64,000 nucleotides of DNA from Modestobacter sp. L9-4 (GTDB lineage: Bacteria > Actinomycetota > Actinomycetes > Mycobacteriales > Geodermatophilaceae). This document shows, piece by piece, positions 10,176 to 17,660 of the stretch (position 1 is the stretch's first letter; each line of letters begins with the position of its first letter). The notes under the pieces are model-generated. The model did no database searches. It was given only the letters and a program-made list of their open reading frames with translations, and was not told the origin of the DNA. The stretch covers positions 3,286,001 through 3,350,000 of the forward strand of contig NZ_CP077800.1 in the NCBI RefSeq assembly GCF_019112525.1, read 5' to 3'. The translations under genes and the position numbers were made by a program.

Positions 10176-11060
10176 ATGCGCGTCAACTTCGTCCTCTCCG
10201 AGGTGGCCGCCGGGCTGCGCCGGAACCTGACCATGACCGTGGCGATGATCCTGACCACCGGGATCTCGCTGGGCCTCATGGGCACGGGTCTGCTGATCGC
10301 CAACATGATCGGCGACATGCGGGAGATCTACTACGACAAGATCCAGGTCTCGATCTACCTCGCCGACGGCATCACCGATCCGCAGCGGGACGCGATCGCG
10401 GCCCAGCTGGGCGCCTCGCCGGAGGTCAAGGACTACGTCTACGAGTCCAAGGCCGACGCCTACCAGCGGTTCACCCAGCAGTTCCAGGAGCAGCCGGCGC
10501 TGATCGCCAACACGCCCGAGGACGCGCTGCCGGAGAGCTTCCGGGTGGAGCTGGTCAACCCCGAGCGCTACGAGGTGATCGCCCAGCAGTTCCCGGTCGG
10601 GCAGAACGGCATCGAGGACGTCCGCGACGAGGGCGACTTCCTCGACCGGTTGTTCAGCCTGCTCAACGGAGCCCGCAACGGGACGCTCGCGGTGGCCCTC
10701 GTGCAAGCCCTGGCCGCGTTGCTGCTGATCTCGAACACGATCCAGCTCGCGGCCTTCAACAGACGCAATGAAACGAACATCATGAGACTCGTCGGGGCCT
10801 CGCGCTGGTACACCCAGCTGCCGTTCATCCTCGAGGCCGCGCTCGCCGGGCTCGTGGGTGCGCTGCTGGCCATCGGCGGGCTGGTGCTGACCAAGGTGCT
10901 GTTCGTGGACAAGACCCTGGCCGGGCCGATCAAGGCGGGCATCATCCCGCCGGTCGACTGGTCGGCGATCATCGCGATCTCGCCGGTGATCGCCGCGGCC
11001 GGCGTCGGGTTGGCCGCGGTGGCCGCCTACGTCACGCTGCGGCTCTACGTCCGCCTGTAG
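10176..11060 (+). CDS. ftsX: Cell division protein FtsX
   Basis: Permease-like partner of FtsE, 294 residues. It has the FtsX layout: cytoplasmic N-terminus (MRVNFVLSEVAAGLRRNLTM), TM1 (about 22-45), a large extracellular domain (about 46-170) that in mycobacteria activates the peptidoglycan hydrolase RipC, then three membrane spans with the conserved cytoplasmic loop around FNRRNETNIMRLVGAS. ATG start with AGGGAA upstream. FtsEX does not transport a substrate; it couples division to septal wall hydrolysis. A strong terminator hairpin lies 14 bp after the stop. Confidence 0.96.
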   Translation: MRVNFVLSEVAAGLRRNLTMTVAMILTTGISLGLMGTGLLIANMIGDMREIYYDKIQVSIYLADGITDPQRDAIAAQLGASPEVKDYVYESKADAYQRFTQQFQEQPALIANTPEDALPESFRVELVNPERYEVIAQQFPVGQNGIEDVRDEGDFLDRLFSLLNGARNGTLAVALVQALAALLLISNTIQLAAFNRRNETNIMRLVGASRWYTQLPFILEAALAGLVGALLAIGGLVLTKVLFVDKTLAGPIKAGIIPPVDWSAIIAISPVIAAAGVGLAAVAAYVTLRLYVRL

Positions 11061-11073
11061 TCCTCCCGCCTCC

Positions 11074-11107
11074 GACGGCCCCGCGACCACCCGGTCGCGG
11101 GGCCGTC
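11074..11107 (+). terminator. Rho-independent-type hairpin after ftsX
   Basis: 15-bp perfect stem GACGGCCCCGCGACC / GGTCGCGGGGCCGTC with a 4-base loop, 14 bp behind the ftsX stop. No U-tract follows, as is common in high-GC actinobacteria. It should end the prfB/ftsE/ftsX transcription unit. Confidence 0.75.
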
Positions 11108-11164
11108 GTCGTCCGTGCGGGGCCGCCGCCCCTCGCCGTCGGCGTCCGCACGCCACGGCTCTCG

Positions 11165-11221
11165 CGAGATCTGCGATCTCGTGGTCTCCGGCGCTGTGAC
11201 GCCCCGAGATCGCAGATCTCG
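11165..11221. repeat. 57-bp palindromic element, copy 1
   Basis: Left unit CGAGATCTGCGATCTCG (11165-11181), 23-bp spacer starting TGG and ending CCC, right unit CGAGATCGCAGATCTCG (11205-11221), the exact reverse complement of the left. Each 17-mer is itself an inverted repeat (CGAGATC around TGC or GCA). Start-to-start distance is 40 bp, the same as in the copies at 11330 and 12460. Confidence 0.9.
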
Positions 11222-11329
11222 TCTCGTCCGGGCGGCGTCGGCGCGGCGAGCGCCGCTGCCGCTCGCCGCGCCGCTGCCGCTCGCCGCGCCGCCGTGCTCC
11301 GGGCGGCCTGAACGTCTCCCCGTCGTCCG

Positions 11330-11386
11330 CGAGATCTGCGTACTCGTGGCTCCTGAGCTCGGGACGCCCCGGGATCGCAGATCTCG
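11330..11386. repeat. 57-bp palindromic element, copy 2
   Basis: Same design as copy 1: left unit CGAGATCTGCGTACTCG (two mismatches to the consensus), 23-bp spacer beginning TGG and ending CCC, right unit CGGGATCGCAGATCTCG (one mismatch). The 40-bp offset between units is kept even though the spacer sequence differs. Confidence 0.88.
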
Positions 11387-11473
11387 TTGCGCGAGTGGGA
11401 CGGCGGTGCGCCGGGGGCGTCGTCCGGCTGCGGCCCGCCGCCCTGGGGCCGGCCCGCCGCGAGTCCCCGGACG

Positions 11474-11527
11474 TGAGGTCCGCGTCGTCGGGGCTTCCGG
11501 GCGGGGGCCATGGGACCGCAGATGTCA
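11474..11527. repeat. Possible decayed palindromic element
   Basis: Left half TGAGGTCCGCGTCGTCG matches the consensus 17-mer at 11 of 17 positions and right half TGGGACCGCAGATGTCA at 12 of 17, with a 37-bp offset. It overlaps the last codons of the DUF559 gene. Could be chance resemblance. Confidence 0.3.
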
Positions 11528-12403
11528 GCGCAGCAGGGCGCGGGAGACGGTGGCGACGACGTCCTGCGGGCGGCCGAGGACGTCGGCGCTGGTGAAGCGG
11601 AGGACGGTCCAGCCCTCGAGCACCAGGCGGTTCTGCCGACGCAGGTCGTTGACGAAGACGCCGCGCTCCCGGTGGACCTCGCCGTCGAACTCCACGAGCA
11701 CCCTGCGGTCCGGCCAGGCCAGGTCGCCGAACCCGATGAGCCGCCCGCGGTCGTCGAGCGCGCGGAACTGCAGCGTCGGGCGGGGCAGCCCGGCCTCGTG
11801 CAGCAGCCACCGCAGCACCGACTCCATCGGAGAGTCGACGTTCGGGTCGGCGACCGCGAGCACCCGGCGGGCCCGCGCCGCGCCGCGTCCGGTGGGGCGG
11901 ACGGCCAGGGCGTGTTCCAGCTCCCCAGGCGTGCAGAGCACGTCGAGCAGCTGGTCGGCGACGGCGAGCAGCGCGGGCGGAGTGAGCGCACCGGCCAGGT
12001 CGCGCCACGTCCGGGCAGGGGTGGTCACCGGCATCCGCCAGCGCCGCTCCACGTCCTGAGCTGGCAGCGGTGACCGGTGCAGGCGGCGGTCGGGCCGGTT
12101 GCGGGCTCGCGATCCGGCGGGGACGGTCAGGTCGACGGGTGCGCCGGCCGACACGAGCGGTACCTCGACCCGCCACAGCGCCGCCGCGGTGAGGTGGCTG
12201 ACCACCGCGCCCGGCGGTGCGGTGAGCAGGACGGCGGGCAGCCGCGTGCGCAGATCGGCGGTGTCGGCGGAGGGCAGGTAGGTGTCCCGGGAGAGCCGGA
12301 CGACGTCCGGGTGCCGCAGTCCCCAGTCGCTGACGCCCGCCGCCAGCGCGGCAGCACGCGTGCTCGGGCCGGGCAGCGCAGACGGAGCAGGGCGACGGGG
12401 CAC
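11525..12403 (-). CDS. DUF559 (Vsr-like endonuclease fold) protein
   Basis: 292 residues. The N-terminal part (about 1-110) looks like the AbiEi-antitoxin-type winged-helix region common in actinobacterial DUF559 proteins (GLRHPDVVRLSRDTYLPS, HLTAAALWRVEVP). The C-terminal 100 residues form a PD-(D/E)xK nuclease-like domain: FGDLAWPDRRVLVEFDGEVH supplies the Asp and Glu, followed by NDLRRQNRLVLEGWTVLRFTSADVL. DUF559 is related to Vsr mismatch endonucleases; activity of this group is unproven. GTG start. The gene sits antisense between ftsX and smpB, a pair usually adjacent, and is bracketed by 57-bp palindromes, so it looks like an insertion. High Arg content, otherwise base use like its neighbours. 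Confidence 0.82.
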   Translation of the reverse strand: MPRRPAPSALPGPSTRAAALAAGVSDWGLRHPDVVRLSRDTYLPSADTADLRTRLPAVLLTAPPGAVVSHLTAAALWRVEVPLVSAGAPVDLTVPAGSRARNRPDRRLHRSPLPAQDVERRWRMPVTTPARTWRDLAGALTPPALLAVADQLLDVLCTPGELEHALAVRPTGRGAARARRVLAVADPNVDSPMESVLRWLLHEAGLPRPTLQFRALDDRGRLIGFGDLAWPDRRVLVEFDGEVHRERGVFVNDLRRQNRLVLEGWTVLRFTSADVLGRPQDVVATVSRALLR

Positions 12404-12459
12404 CGGCAGAGAGTGGCCTCCGGGCCGCCGTCCGCGCGGGCGTCGTCCACAGGGACTCG

Positions 12460-12516
12460 CGAGATCTGCGATCTCGTGGTCTCAGCGGTCCGGTGGCCAC
12501 GAGATCGCAGATCTCG
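12460..12516. repeat. 57-bp palindromic element, copy 3
   Basis: Left unit CGAGATCTGCGATCTCG (12460-12476) and right unit CGAGATCGCAGATCTCG (12500-12516), both perfect matches to copy 1. Spacer starts TGG and ends CCA, so the complementarity extends three bases inward. It lies 57 bp outside the start of the DUF559 gene, on the opposite side from copies 1 and 2. A short CGGGACGG direct repeat (about four copies) follows at 12520-12552. Confidence 0.9.
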
Positions 12517-12653
12517 CCGGCGGGACGGCGGGACGGCGGGACGGCGGGACGACCGCGGCGGGGTGGGGTGCGGCTGAGCGGGGGTGCCAGGGCGGACGCG
12601 GGCCACCGCGGAACCCGGTCGGCGGGGTGGCGGTGGCTCCGTAGACTGGGGGG

Positions 12654-13130
12654 ATGCCGCGGGAACAGGGGCGCAAGTTCATCGCCCAGAACAAGAAGGC
12701 GCGGCACGACTACTCGATCCTCGACACCTACGAGGTGGGCCTGGTGCTCACCGGCACCGAGGTCAAGAGCCTCCGGATGGGTCGTGCCTCGCTGGTCGAC
12801 GGGTTCGCCACCGTCGACGACGGTGAGGTCTGGCTTCAGCACGTGCACATCCCGGAGTACACCGAGGGCACGTGGACCAACCACACCCCGCGCCGCAAGC
12901 GCAAGGTGCTCATGCACCGGTACGAGATCGAGAAGCTGATCGGCAAGACCAAGGAGGGCGGGTTCACGCTCGTCCCGCTCGACCTGTACTTCAAGGACGG
13001 CAAGGTCAAGGCCACGCTCGCGCTGGCCAAGGGCAAGAAGAGCTACGACAAGCGCCAGGACCTGGCCGAGCGCGACTCCCGCCGGGAGATGGAACGCGCC
13101 TTCGGTCGCTACGTGAAGGGACGGCGCTGA
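12654..13130 (+). CDS. smpB: SsrA-binding protein SmpB
   Basis: 158 residues, full length. SmpB binds tmRNA and carries it to stalled ribosomes for trans-translation. Family segments are intact: [26 protein letters not shown] at the N-terminal OB-fold, [13 protein letters not shown], and the basic C-terminal tail ([31 protein letters not shown]) that occupies the decoding centre. ATG start. Its RNA partner is in the same window at 19873, about 6.7 kb downstream, not adjacent as in some genomes. Confidence 0.97.
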   Translation: MPREQGRKFIAQNKKARHDYSILDTYEVGLVLTGTEVKSLRMGRASLVDGFATVDDGEVWLQHVHIPEYTEGTWTNHTPRRKRKVLMHRYEIEKLIGKTKEGGFTLVPLDLYFKDGKVKATLALAKGKKSYDKRQDLAERDSRREMERAFGRYVKGRR

Positions 13131-13134
13131 CACC

Positions 13135-14058
13135 GTGCGCGGCATCTCCTACGACCGGTTCGGCGACTCGTCCGTGCTCCGGTACTCCGACGACCTGCCC
13201 GAGCCGCTGGTCGGCCCGGACGTCGTCCTCGTGCGCGTGCACGCCGTGGGCGTCAACCCCGTCGACGTCGGCATCCGCGAGGGCCACCTGACCGGGATGT
13301 TCCCGCACCACTTCCCGATCGTCCCGGGCTGGGACGTCTCCGGTGTCGTCGAGCGCGTCGGCCCCGCGGTGGTCGACTTCGCCCCGGGCGACGAGGTGTA
13401 CGGCTACGTCCGCCGCGACGACGTGCAGGGCGGGACGACGGCCGAGCTCGTGGCCGCCCCGCAGCGCTGCCTGGCCCGCAAGCCCGAGTCGCTGAACTTC
13501 TCCGAGGCCGCGGCGCTCCCGCTGGCCGGGCTCACCGCCTACCAGGCGCTGACCGAGGCGCTCGACGTCGGCGAGGGCGACCGGGTGCTCATCCACCGGG
13601 CCGCCGGCGGTGTCGGGTTCTTCGCGGTGCAGATCGCCGCCGCGCTGGGCGCGCACGTCATCGGCACCGCCAGCCCGCGCAACCACGGCTTCGTCACCAA
13701 CGCCGGCGCCGCCGAGGTGCTCGACTACGACGCGGGCCCGATCTCCGGGCAGCTCACCGAGAAGGTCGACGCGGTGCTCGACCTGGTCGGCGGGCCGGCG
13801 CTGGGCGACGCCCCCGACCAGGTCAACGACCCGACCCGGATCGCCAGCATCGTCGACCCGGTGGTGCGCGACCTCGGCGGGCGCTACGTCTTCGTGCGTC
13901 CCGAGTGGCACGACCTCGAGGAGCTGGGCCGGATGTCCGACGCCGGGCAGCTGCGGGTCGCCATCGCCAAGGCGTTCCCGCTGGAGCAGGCCGCGGCCGC
14001 CCACGACCTCGTCGCCGAGGGTCACGTCCGCGGCAAGGTCGTCATCACGCTGGTGTGA
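13135..14058 (+). CDS. Zinc-free quinone oxidoreductase / MDR-family NADP-dependent reductase
   Basis: 307-residue medium-chain dehydrogenase/reductase of the quinone oxidoreductase group. N-terminal GroES-like domain (MRGISYDRFGDSSVLRYSDDLPEP, VGVNPVDVGIREG, PGWDVSGVVERVG), then a Rossmann domain with the AAGGVG nucleotide motif (near 163) and GAHVIGTASPRNH. Zinc ligands of true alcohol dehydrogenases are missing, as expected for QOR-type enzymes. Substrate unknown. GTG start 4 bp behind smpB, so probably co-transcribed. Its 3' end overlaps the convergent gene by 14 bp. Confidence 0.88.
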   Translation: MRGISYDRFGDSSVLRYSDDLPEPLVGPDVVLVRVHAVGVNPVDVGIREGHLTGMFPHHFPIVPGWDVSGVVERVGPAVVDFAPGDEVYGYVRRDDVQGGTTAELVAAPQRCLARKPESLNFSEAAALPLAGLTAYQALTEALDVGEGDRVLIHRAAGGVGFFAVQIAAALGAHVIGTASPRNHGFVTNAGAAEVLDYDAGPISGQLTEKVDAVLDLVGGPALGDAPDQVNDPTRIASIVDPVVRDLGGRYVFVRPEWHDLEELGRMSDAGQLRVAIAKAFPLEQAAAAHDLVAEGHVRGKVVITLV

Positions 14059-14491
14059 CCCCGGTGGCCCGCCGCCGGCGGGCCACCCGGAGCACCACCC
14101 GGACCACGCGGACGGCGCCGATCACCCGTGCGGCGCCGGAGAACGCCAGCTGCCACAGCGGGTGGCGGGAGCCGACGACGGTCCCGGGCGCGGCGCCGGC
14201 GGCGAGGGGCAGCAGCAGGTGCACGGCCATCAGCGCGACCCGCACGGCGACACCCGGCCGCCCCGGGACGCGCAGCGACCACCGGCCCAGCTGCGGCGTC
14301 ACCAGGGCGAGCCCGACGGTGGCCAGGGTCGGTCCGACCTGGACGCCGCGGTCCCCGCGCGCCCACCGCACCAGGGCGACCGCGTGGTCGGGCAGGCCGC
14401 CGGCCAGCAGCATCAGCTGGGTCGCCAGCGCGTCCACCTCTGCCGGGGTCATCTCGGCGGCCGTGATCCGGGGACGGTCGGGGCTGGTCAC
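14045..14491 (-). CDS. Hypothetical membrane-associated protein
   Basis: 148 residues: hydrophilic N-terminus (TSPDRPRITAAEMTPAEVDALATQL), a mildly hydrophobic middle, one clear membrane-spanning stretch (VAVRVALMAVHLLLPLAAGAAP) and a very basic C-terminus (RVVLRVARRRRATG). No family recognised. It converges with the oxidoreductase gene (14-bp overlap of 3' ends) and diverges from the VOC gene. GTG start chosen because upstream codons in the frame are antisense to the VOC gene. Confidence 0.6.
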   Translation of the reverse strand: MTSPDRPRITAAEMTPAEVDALATQLMLLAGGLPDHAVALVRWARGDRGVQVGPTLATVGLALVTPQLGRWSLRVPGRPGVAVRVALMAVHLLLPLAAGAAPGTVVGSRHPLWQLAFSGAARVIGAVRVVRVVLRVARRRRATGVTPA

Positions 14492-14593
14492 CCGGCGAGC
14501 ATGCCCGGTCCCGAGGACGTCCGGCGCCCGGATCGTCGGCCCCACCTGCCAGGGTGCTGTCCGACAGTGAGACCAGCACCCCTGGAGGTCCCC

Positions 14594-14971
14594 GTGCCCC
14601 GCATCGTCCTCACCGCCGCCGTCCTCGGGACGCCGGACCCGCGCGGGCTGGCCCGGTTCTACCAGCGGCTGCTGGGCTGGCCGCTGCGGGACGACGCACC
14701 GGAGTGGGCCACGCTGCGGCCGGCCGACGGCGGCACGGGGCTGTCGTTCCAGCTCGAGACCGACCACGTGCCGCCGGTCTGGCCGCCGGAGCCGGGCGCC
14801 CAGCAGATGCAGCAGCACCTCGACCTCGAGGTCGACGACCTGGACGCCGCGTGCGCGCTCGCCGAGGAGGCCGGGGCGCGGCCGCTCGGGGGTCACCAGG
14901 AGGGCGGCGAGCGGGTGCGCGTCTTCGCCGACCCGGCCGGCCACCCGTTCTGCCTCTTCACCCGCGGCTGA
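14594..14971 (+). CDS. VOC superfamily (glyoxalase/bleomycin-resistance-like) protein
   Basis: 125 residues, a single vicinal-oxygen-chelate unit of two beta-alpha-beta-beta-beta modules: LGTPDPRGLARFYQRLLGWPL with WATLRPADGGTGLSFQ in the first, and QQHLDLEVDDLDAACALAEEAGAR with RVRVFADPAGHPFCLF in the second. The histidine of HLDLEV and the ADPAGHPFCL ending are typical of this group, which usually dimerises. Substrate cannot be told. GTG start with GGAGGT five bases upstream. Confidence 0.87.
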   Translation: MPRIVLTAAVLGTPDPRGLARFYQRLLGWPLRDDAPEWATLRPADGGTGLSFQLETDHVPPVWPPEPGAQQMQQHLDLEVDDLDAACALAEEAGARPLGGHQEGGERVRVFADPAGHPFCLFTRG

Positions 14972-14990
14972 GCGCCGCTACGGTGCCGGG

Positions 14991-15974
14991 GTGCCCGAAC
15001 CACGGCTGCCCGACGGCCTGACCAGCGCCCCGATCACCGCCGACGACCTGCCCGCGGTCGCCGCCCTGCTCGCGGCTGCTGAGGAGGTCGACCGCACCGG
15101 CGAGCACAGCAGCGCCGACGACCTGGCCGACGAGTGGCTCAACGACCTCGTCGACCTGCACCGGGACAGCCGGCTGGTGCGGGCCGGCGACGACGTCCTC
15201 GGCTGGGCGACCGTGATCGCCCCGCCCACGTTCCGGGACGCCGTGTCGGTCTACCTCGAGGGACGGGTGCACCCGGCGGCGCGGGGGCGCGGCATCGGCC
15301 GGGCGCTGCTGGCCTGGCAGCTCGAGCGGGGCGGGCAGGTGCACGCCGAGCGGCACCCCGAGGCACCGGCCCGGCTCACCGCCTCGGTGCCCACGTCGAT
15401 GCCCGACGCCGAGGCGCTGGTGCGCCGGGCCGGACTGGTGGCCTCCCGCTGGTGGCACACGCTGCACCGGCCGCTGACCGACCTGCCCGGCCGGCGGGAC
15501 GTGCCCGGGGTAGAGCTGGTCGCCTTCGACCCGGCCCGGGACGACGAGGTGCGCCGGGTCCACAACCGGGCGTTCACCGAGCACCACGGCTCCAGCGAAC
15601 GGGACGAGGCGTCCTGGCAGACGATGTTCACCGGTGCGGCGTCCTTCCGCCCGGACCTGTCGGTGCTGGCGCTGGCCGACGGTGCCGTCGTGGCCTACGT
15701 GCTCACCTACGTCTGGGAGTCCGACACCGCGGCGACCGGACGCCGGGAGGCCCACTTCGGCCAGATCGGGGTGGTGCCCGAGCAGCGCGGCCGCGGGCTG
15801 TCGAAGGCGGTGATCGCCGAGGCGCTGCACCGGGCGGCAGAGCGGGACTGCCAGCTGGCCGGTCTCGACGTCGACAGCCAGAACGGCAGCGGCGCGCTCG
15901 GGCTCTACGAGGGGCTCGGCTTCACCACCGTGCACAGCCGGACGTCGTGGGTCCGGGAGCTGCCGGCGTCCTGA
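14991..15974 (+). CDS. Tandem GNAT acetyltransferase (mycothiol-synthase-like)
   Basis: 327 residues with two GNAT domains. In the first, HPAARGRGIGRALL is the acetyl-CoA pyrophosphate loop; in the second, IGVVPEQRGRGLSKAVI and the NGSGALGLYEGLGF end are intact. The two-domain layout is that of MshD (mycothiol synthase), but many actinobacterial paralogs share it and the mycothiol-specific residues cannot be verified by eye, so the substrate is open. GTG start 19 bp behind the VOC gene; likely one transcript ending at the hairpin at 15980. Confidence 0.85.
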   Translation: MPEPRLPDGLTSAPITADDLPAVAALLAAAEEVDRTGEHSSADDLADEWLNDLVDLHRDSRLVRAGDDVLGWATVIAPPTFRDAVSVYLEGRVHPAARGRGIGRALLAWQLERGGQVHAERHPEAPARLTASVPTSMPDAEALVRRAGLVASRWWHTLHRPLTDLPGRRDVPGVELVAFDPARDDEVRRVHNRAFTEHHGSSERDEASWQTMFTGAASFRPDLSVLALADGAVVAYVLTYVWESDTAATGRREAHFGQIGVVPEQRGRGLSKAVIAEALHRAAERDCQLAGLDVDSQNGSGALGLYEGLGFTTVHSRTSWVRELPAS

Positions 15975-15979
15975 ACGCA

Positions 15980-16016
15980 CACCGCCCCGCCGCGACCAGG
16001 TCGCGACGGGGCGGTG
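15980..16016. terminator. Bidirectional terminator hairpin
   Basis: 18-base arms CACCGCCCCGCCGCGACC / GGTCGCGACGGGGCGGTG with one mismatch and a minimal loop, placed between the convergent GNAT (+) and MFS (-) genes. Confidence 0.7.
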
Positions 16017-16034
16017 CGTGCGGAACGGGAGCGG

Positions 16035-17546
16035 TCAGACCGCGAGGGCGCCCTCGGTGGGGAGGTCGTCCTTCTTGGCCGAGATGGCGACCGCGGCGAT
16101 CACCAGGGCGAGGGCCAGGATGACCGAGCCCCAGATGAAGGCCACGTGGTAGCCGTGCACGAAGGCCGCGCCCTGCGAGCTGCCCGGGTTGTCGGCGGCG
16201 TAGCCGGAGATGGCCGAGGCGTAGAACGTGCTGAGCAGGGCCAGGCCGAGCGAGCCGCCGACCTGCTGCGCGGTGTTCAGCACCGCCGAGGCGATGCCGG
16301 CGTCGTGCTCCTCGACGCCGACCAGCGCGGTGCTGGAGGCGGGCACGAAGACCGCCGCCAGACCCAGGCTGATGGCCAGCAGGGAGGGCAGCACCTCGGT
16401 GACGTAGGAGCTCTGCTCACCGATGCCGGTCAGCCACAGCATGCCGGCCACGGCGAGTGCCAGGCCGACGATCATCAGCGGCTTGGGGCCGATGCGGGGG
16501 AGCAGCTGGGAGACCACCCCGGCGCCGACGATGATCCCGCCGCTGAAGGGCAGGAAGGCGAAGCCGGACTTCAGCGGGGAGTACCCGAGGGTCTGCTGGA
16601 AGTAGAAGGTCAGGAACAGGAAGATCGCGAAGATCCCCGCGCCGACCAGCAGGAACACCAGGTACGAGCCACCGCGGTTGCGGTCGAGGACCACGCGCAG
16701 CGGGAGCAGCGGGTGGCTGGCGCGACGCTCGTAGAGCACGAACGACACGAGCAGCACGACGGCGGCGGCGAGCAGGGTGAGGGTGACCGGGTCGGACCAG
16801 CCCACGCCCTCCTCGGCGGCCTTGCTGAAGCCGTAGACCAGGCTGACCAGGCCGAGGGTGGACAGCAGCACGCCGGGGACGTCGTAGCGGCGGTCACCGG
16901 TCGCCCGGCTCTCCTTCACCAGCGGGACGGCGACGATCATCGTGATGATCGCGATCGGCACGTTGACGCCCAGCGTCCAGCGCCAGGAGGCGTACTCGGT
17001 GAGGACGCCACCGAGGATCAGGCCGATGGCAGCGCCACCGCCGGAGATGGCACCGAAGACACCGAAGGCGCGGGCGCGCTCCTTGGGGTCGGTGAACGTG
17101 ACGGCCAGCAGCGACAGGGCCGCGGGGGCGAGCAGCGCGGCGAAGGCACCCTGCAGGGCGCGGGCGCCGAAGAGCAGCTCCTGGTTCGGGGCGATGCCGC
17201 CGAGCGCGGAGGCGAGGGCGAAGCCGGCCAGCCCGATGAGGAAGGCGCGCTTGCGGCCGATGAAGTCCGCGATGCGCCCGCCGAGCAGCAGCAGCCCGCC
17301 GAAGGCCAGCGTGTAGGCGGTGACGACCCACTGGATGTTGGCCGCGGTGATGCCCAGGTCCTTGCCGGCGTCCGGCAGCGCGATGTTCACGATGGAGGCG
17401 TCGAGCACGACCATGAGCTGGGCGATGGCGATGACCGCGAGGGCCAGCCAGCGCTTGGGGTCGGGTCCGGCGTCGGCCGCGTGGCCGGGCGCCGACGCCG
17501 CGGAGACCGGGGTCCCCGACGGCGTGGTGAGACTGTCTGAGGCCAT
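16035..17546 (-). CDS. DHA2-family (14-TMS) MFS drug efflux transporter
   Basis: 503 residues, about 14 membrane spans: EmrB/QacA-type proton-coupled multidrug exporter. Hallmarks are the first helix LMVVLDASIVNIALPDAG, motif A GGRIADFIGRKRAF in loop 2-3, and the motif-C region in helix 5 (GPAIG-like AISGGGAAIGLILGG). ATG at 17546 is chosen because upstream residues are His/Arg-rich and atypical; AGGAAGGA lies somewhat far upstream (about 11 bases). It is downstream of and co-directional with tetR (114-bp gap), so probably one operon repressed by that TetR. Confidence 0.93.
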   Translation of the reverse strand: MASDSLTTPSGTPVSAASAPGHAADAGPDPKRWLALAVIAIAQLMVVLDASIVNIALPDAGKDLGITAANIQWVVTAYTLAFGGLLLLGGRIADFIGRKRAFLIGLAGFALASALGGIAPNQELLFGARALQGAFAALLAPAALSLLAVTFTDPKERARAFGVFGAISGGGAAIGLILGGVLTEYASWRWTLGVNVPIAIITMIVAVPLVKESRATGDRRYDVPGVLLSTLGLVSLVYGFSKAAEEGVGWSDPVTLTLLAAAVVLLVSFVLYERRASHPLLPLRVVLDRNRGGSYLVFLLVGAGIFAIFLFLTFYFQQTLGYSPLKSGFAFLPFSGGIIVGAGVVSQLLPRIGPKPLMIVGLALAVAGMLWLTGIGEQSSYVTEVLPSLLAISLGLAAVFVPASSTALVGVEEHDAGIASAVLNTAQQVGGSLGLALLSTFYASAISGYAADNPGSSQGAAFVHGYHVAFIWGSVILALALVIAAVAISAKKDDLPTEGALAV

Positions 17547-17660
17547 GACGAGGCCGTCCTTCCTGCGCAGCGCGCAGTGGTGGTGGGGGTGGGGCGAGCG
17601 GGGACGCACGACCGGCGGCGTTGCGCGGTCGAGCGGAGGAGAGGGGCCTGACGGGCGCTG

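Larger units (their letters stand above)
11108..11524. other. Gene-free stretch rich in palindromic repeats
   Basis: No credible coding region. It contains two 57-bp palindromic elements (11165 and 11330), a decayed possible third (11474) running into the 3' end of the DUF559 gene, and two tandem copies of GCCGCTGCCGCTCGCCGC (about 11252-11287). Open frames here only translate the repeats. Confidence 0.7.

Noticed and set aside
11252-11287. GCCGCTGCCGCTCGCCGC tandem as a coding or regulatory unit
   Set aside because: Simple low-complexity GC repeat with only two copies; no sign of function.
11165-12516. CRISPR array
   Set aside because: Only three palindromic copies with irregular distances (165 and 1130 bp), and internal pitch of 40 bp belongs to inverted, not direct, repeats; no cas genes.
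9414-13145. A 1243-codon open frame on the minus strand across ftsE, ftsX and smpB
   Set aside because: It is antisense to four well-supported genes, has no family motifs, and its residues (Arg, Gly, Pro, Asp rich) are those of a GC-rich third-position shadow.
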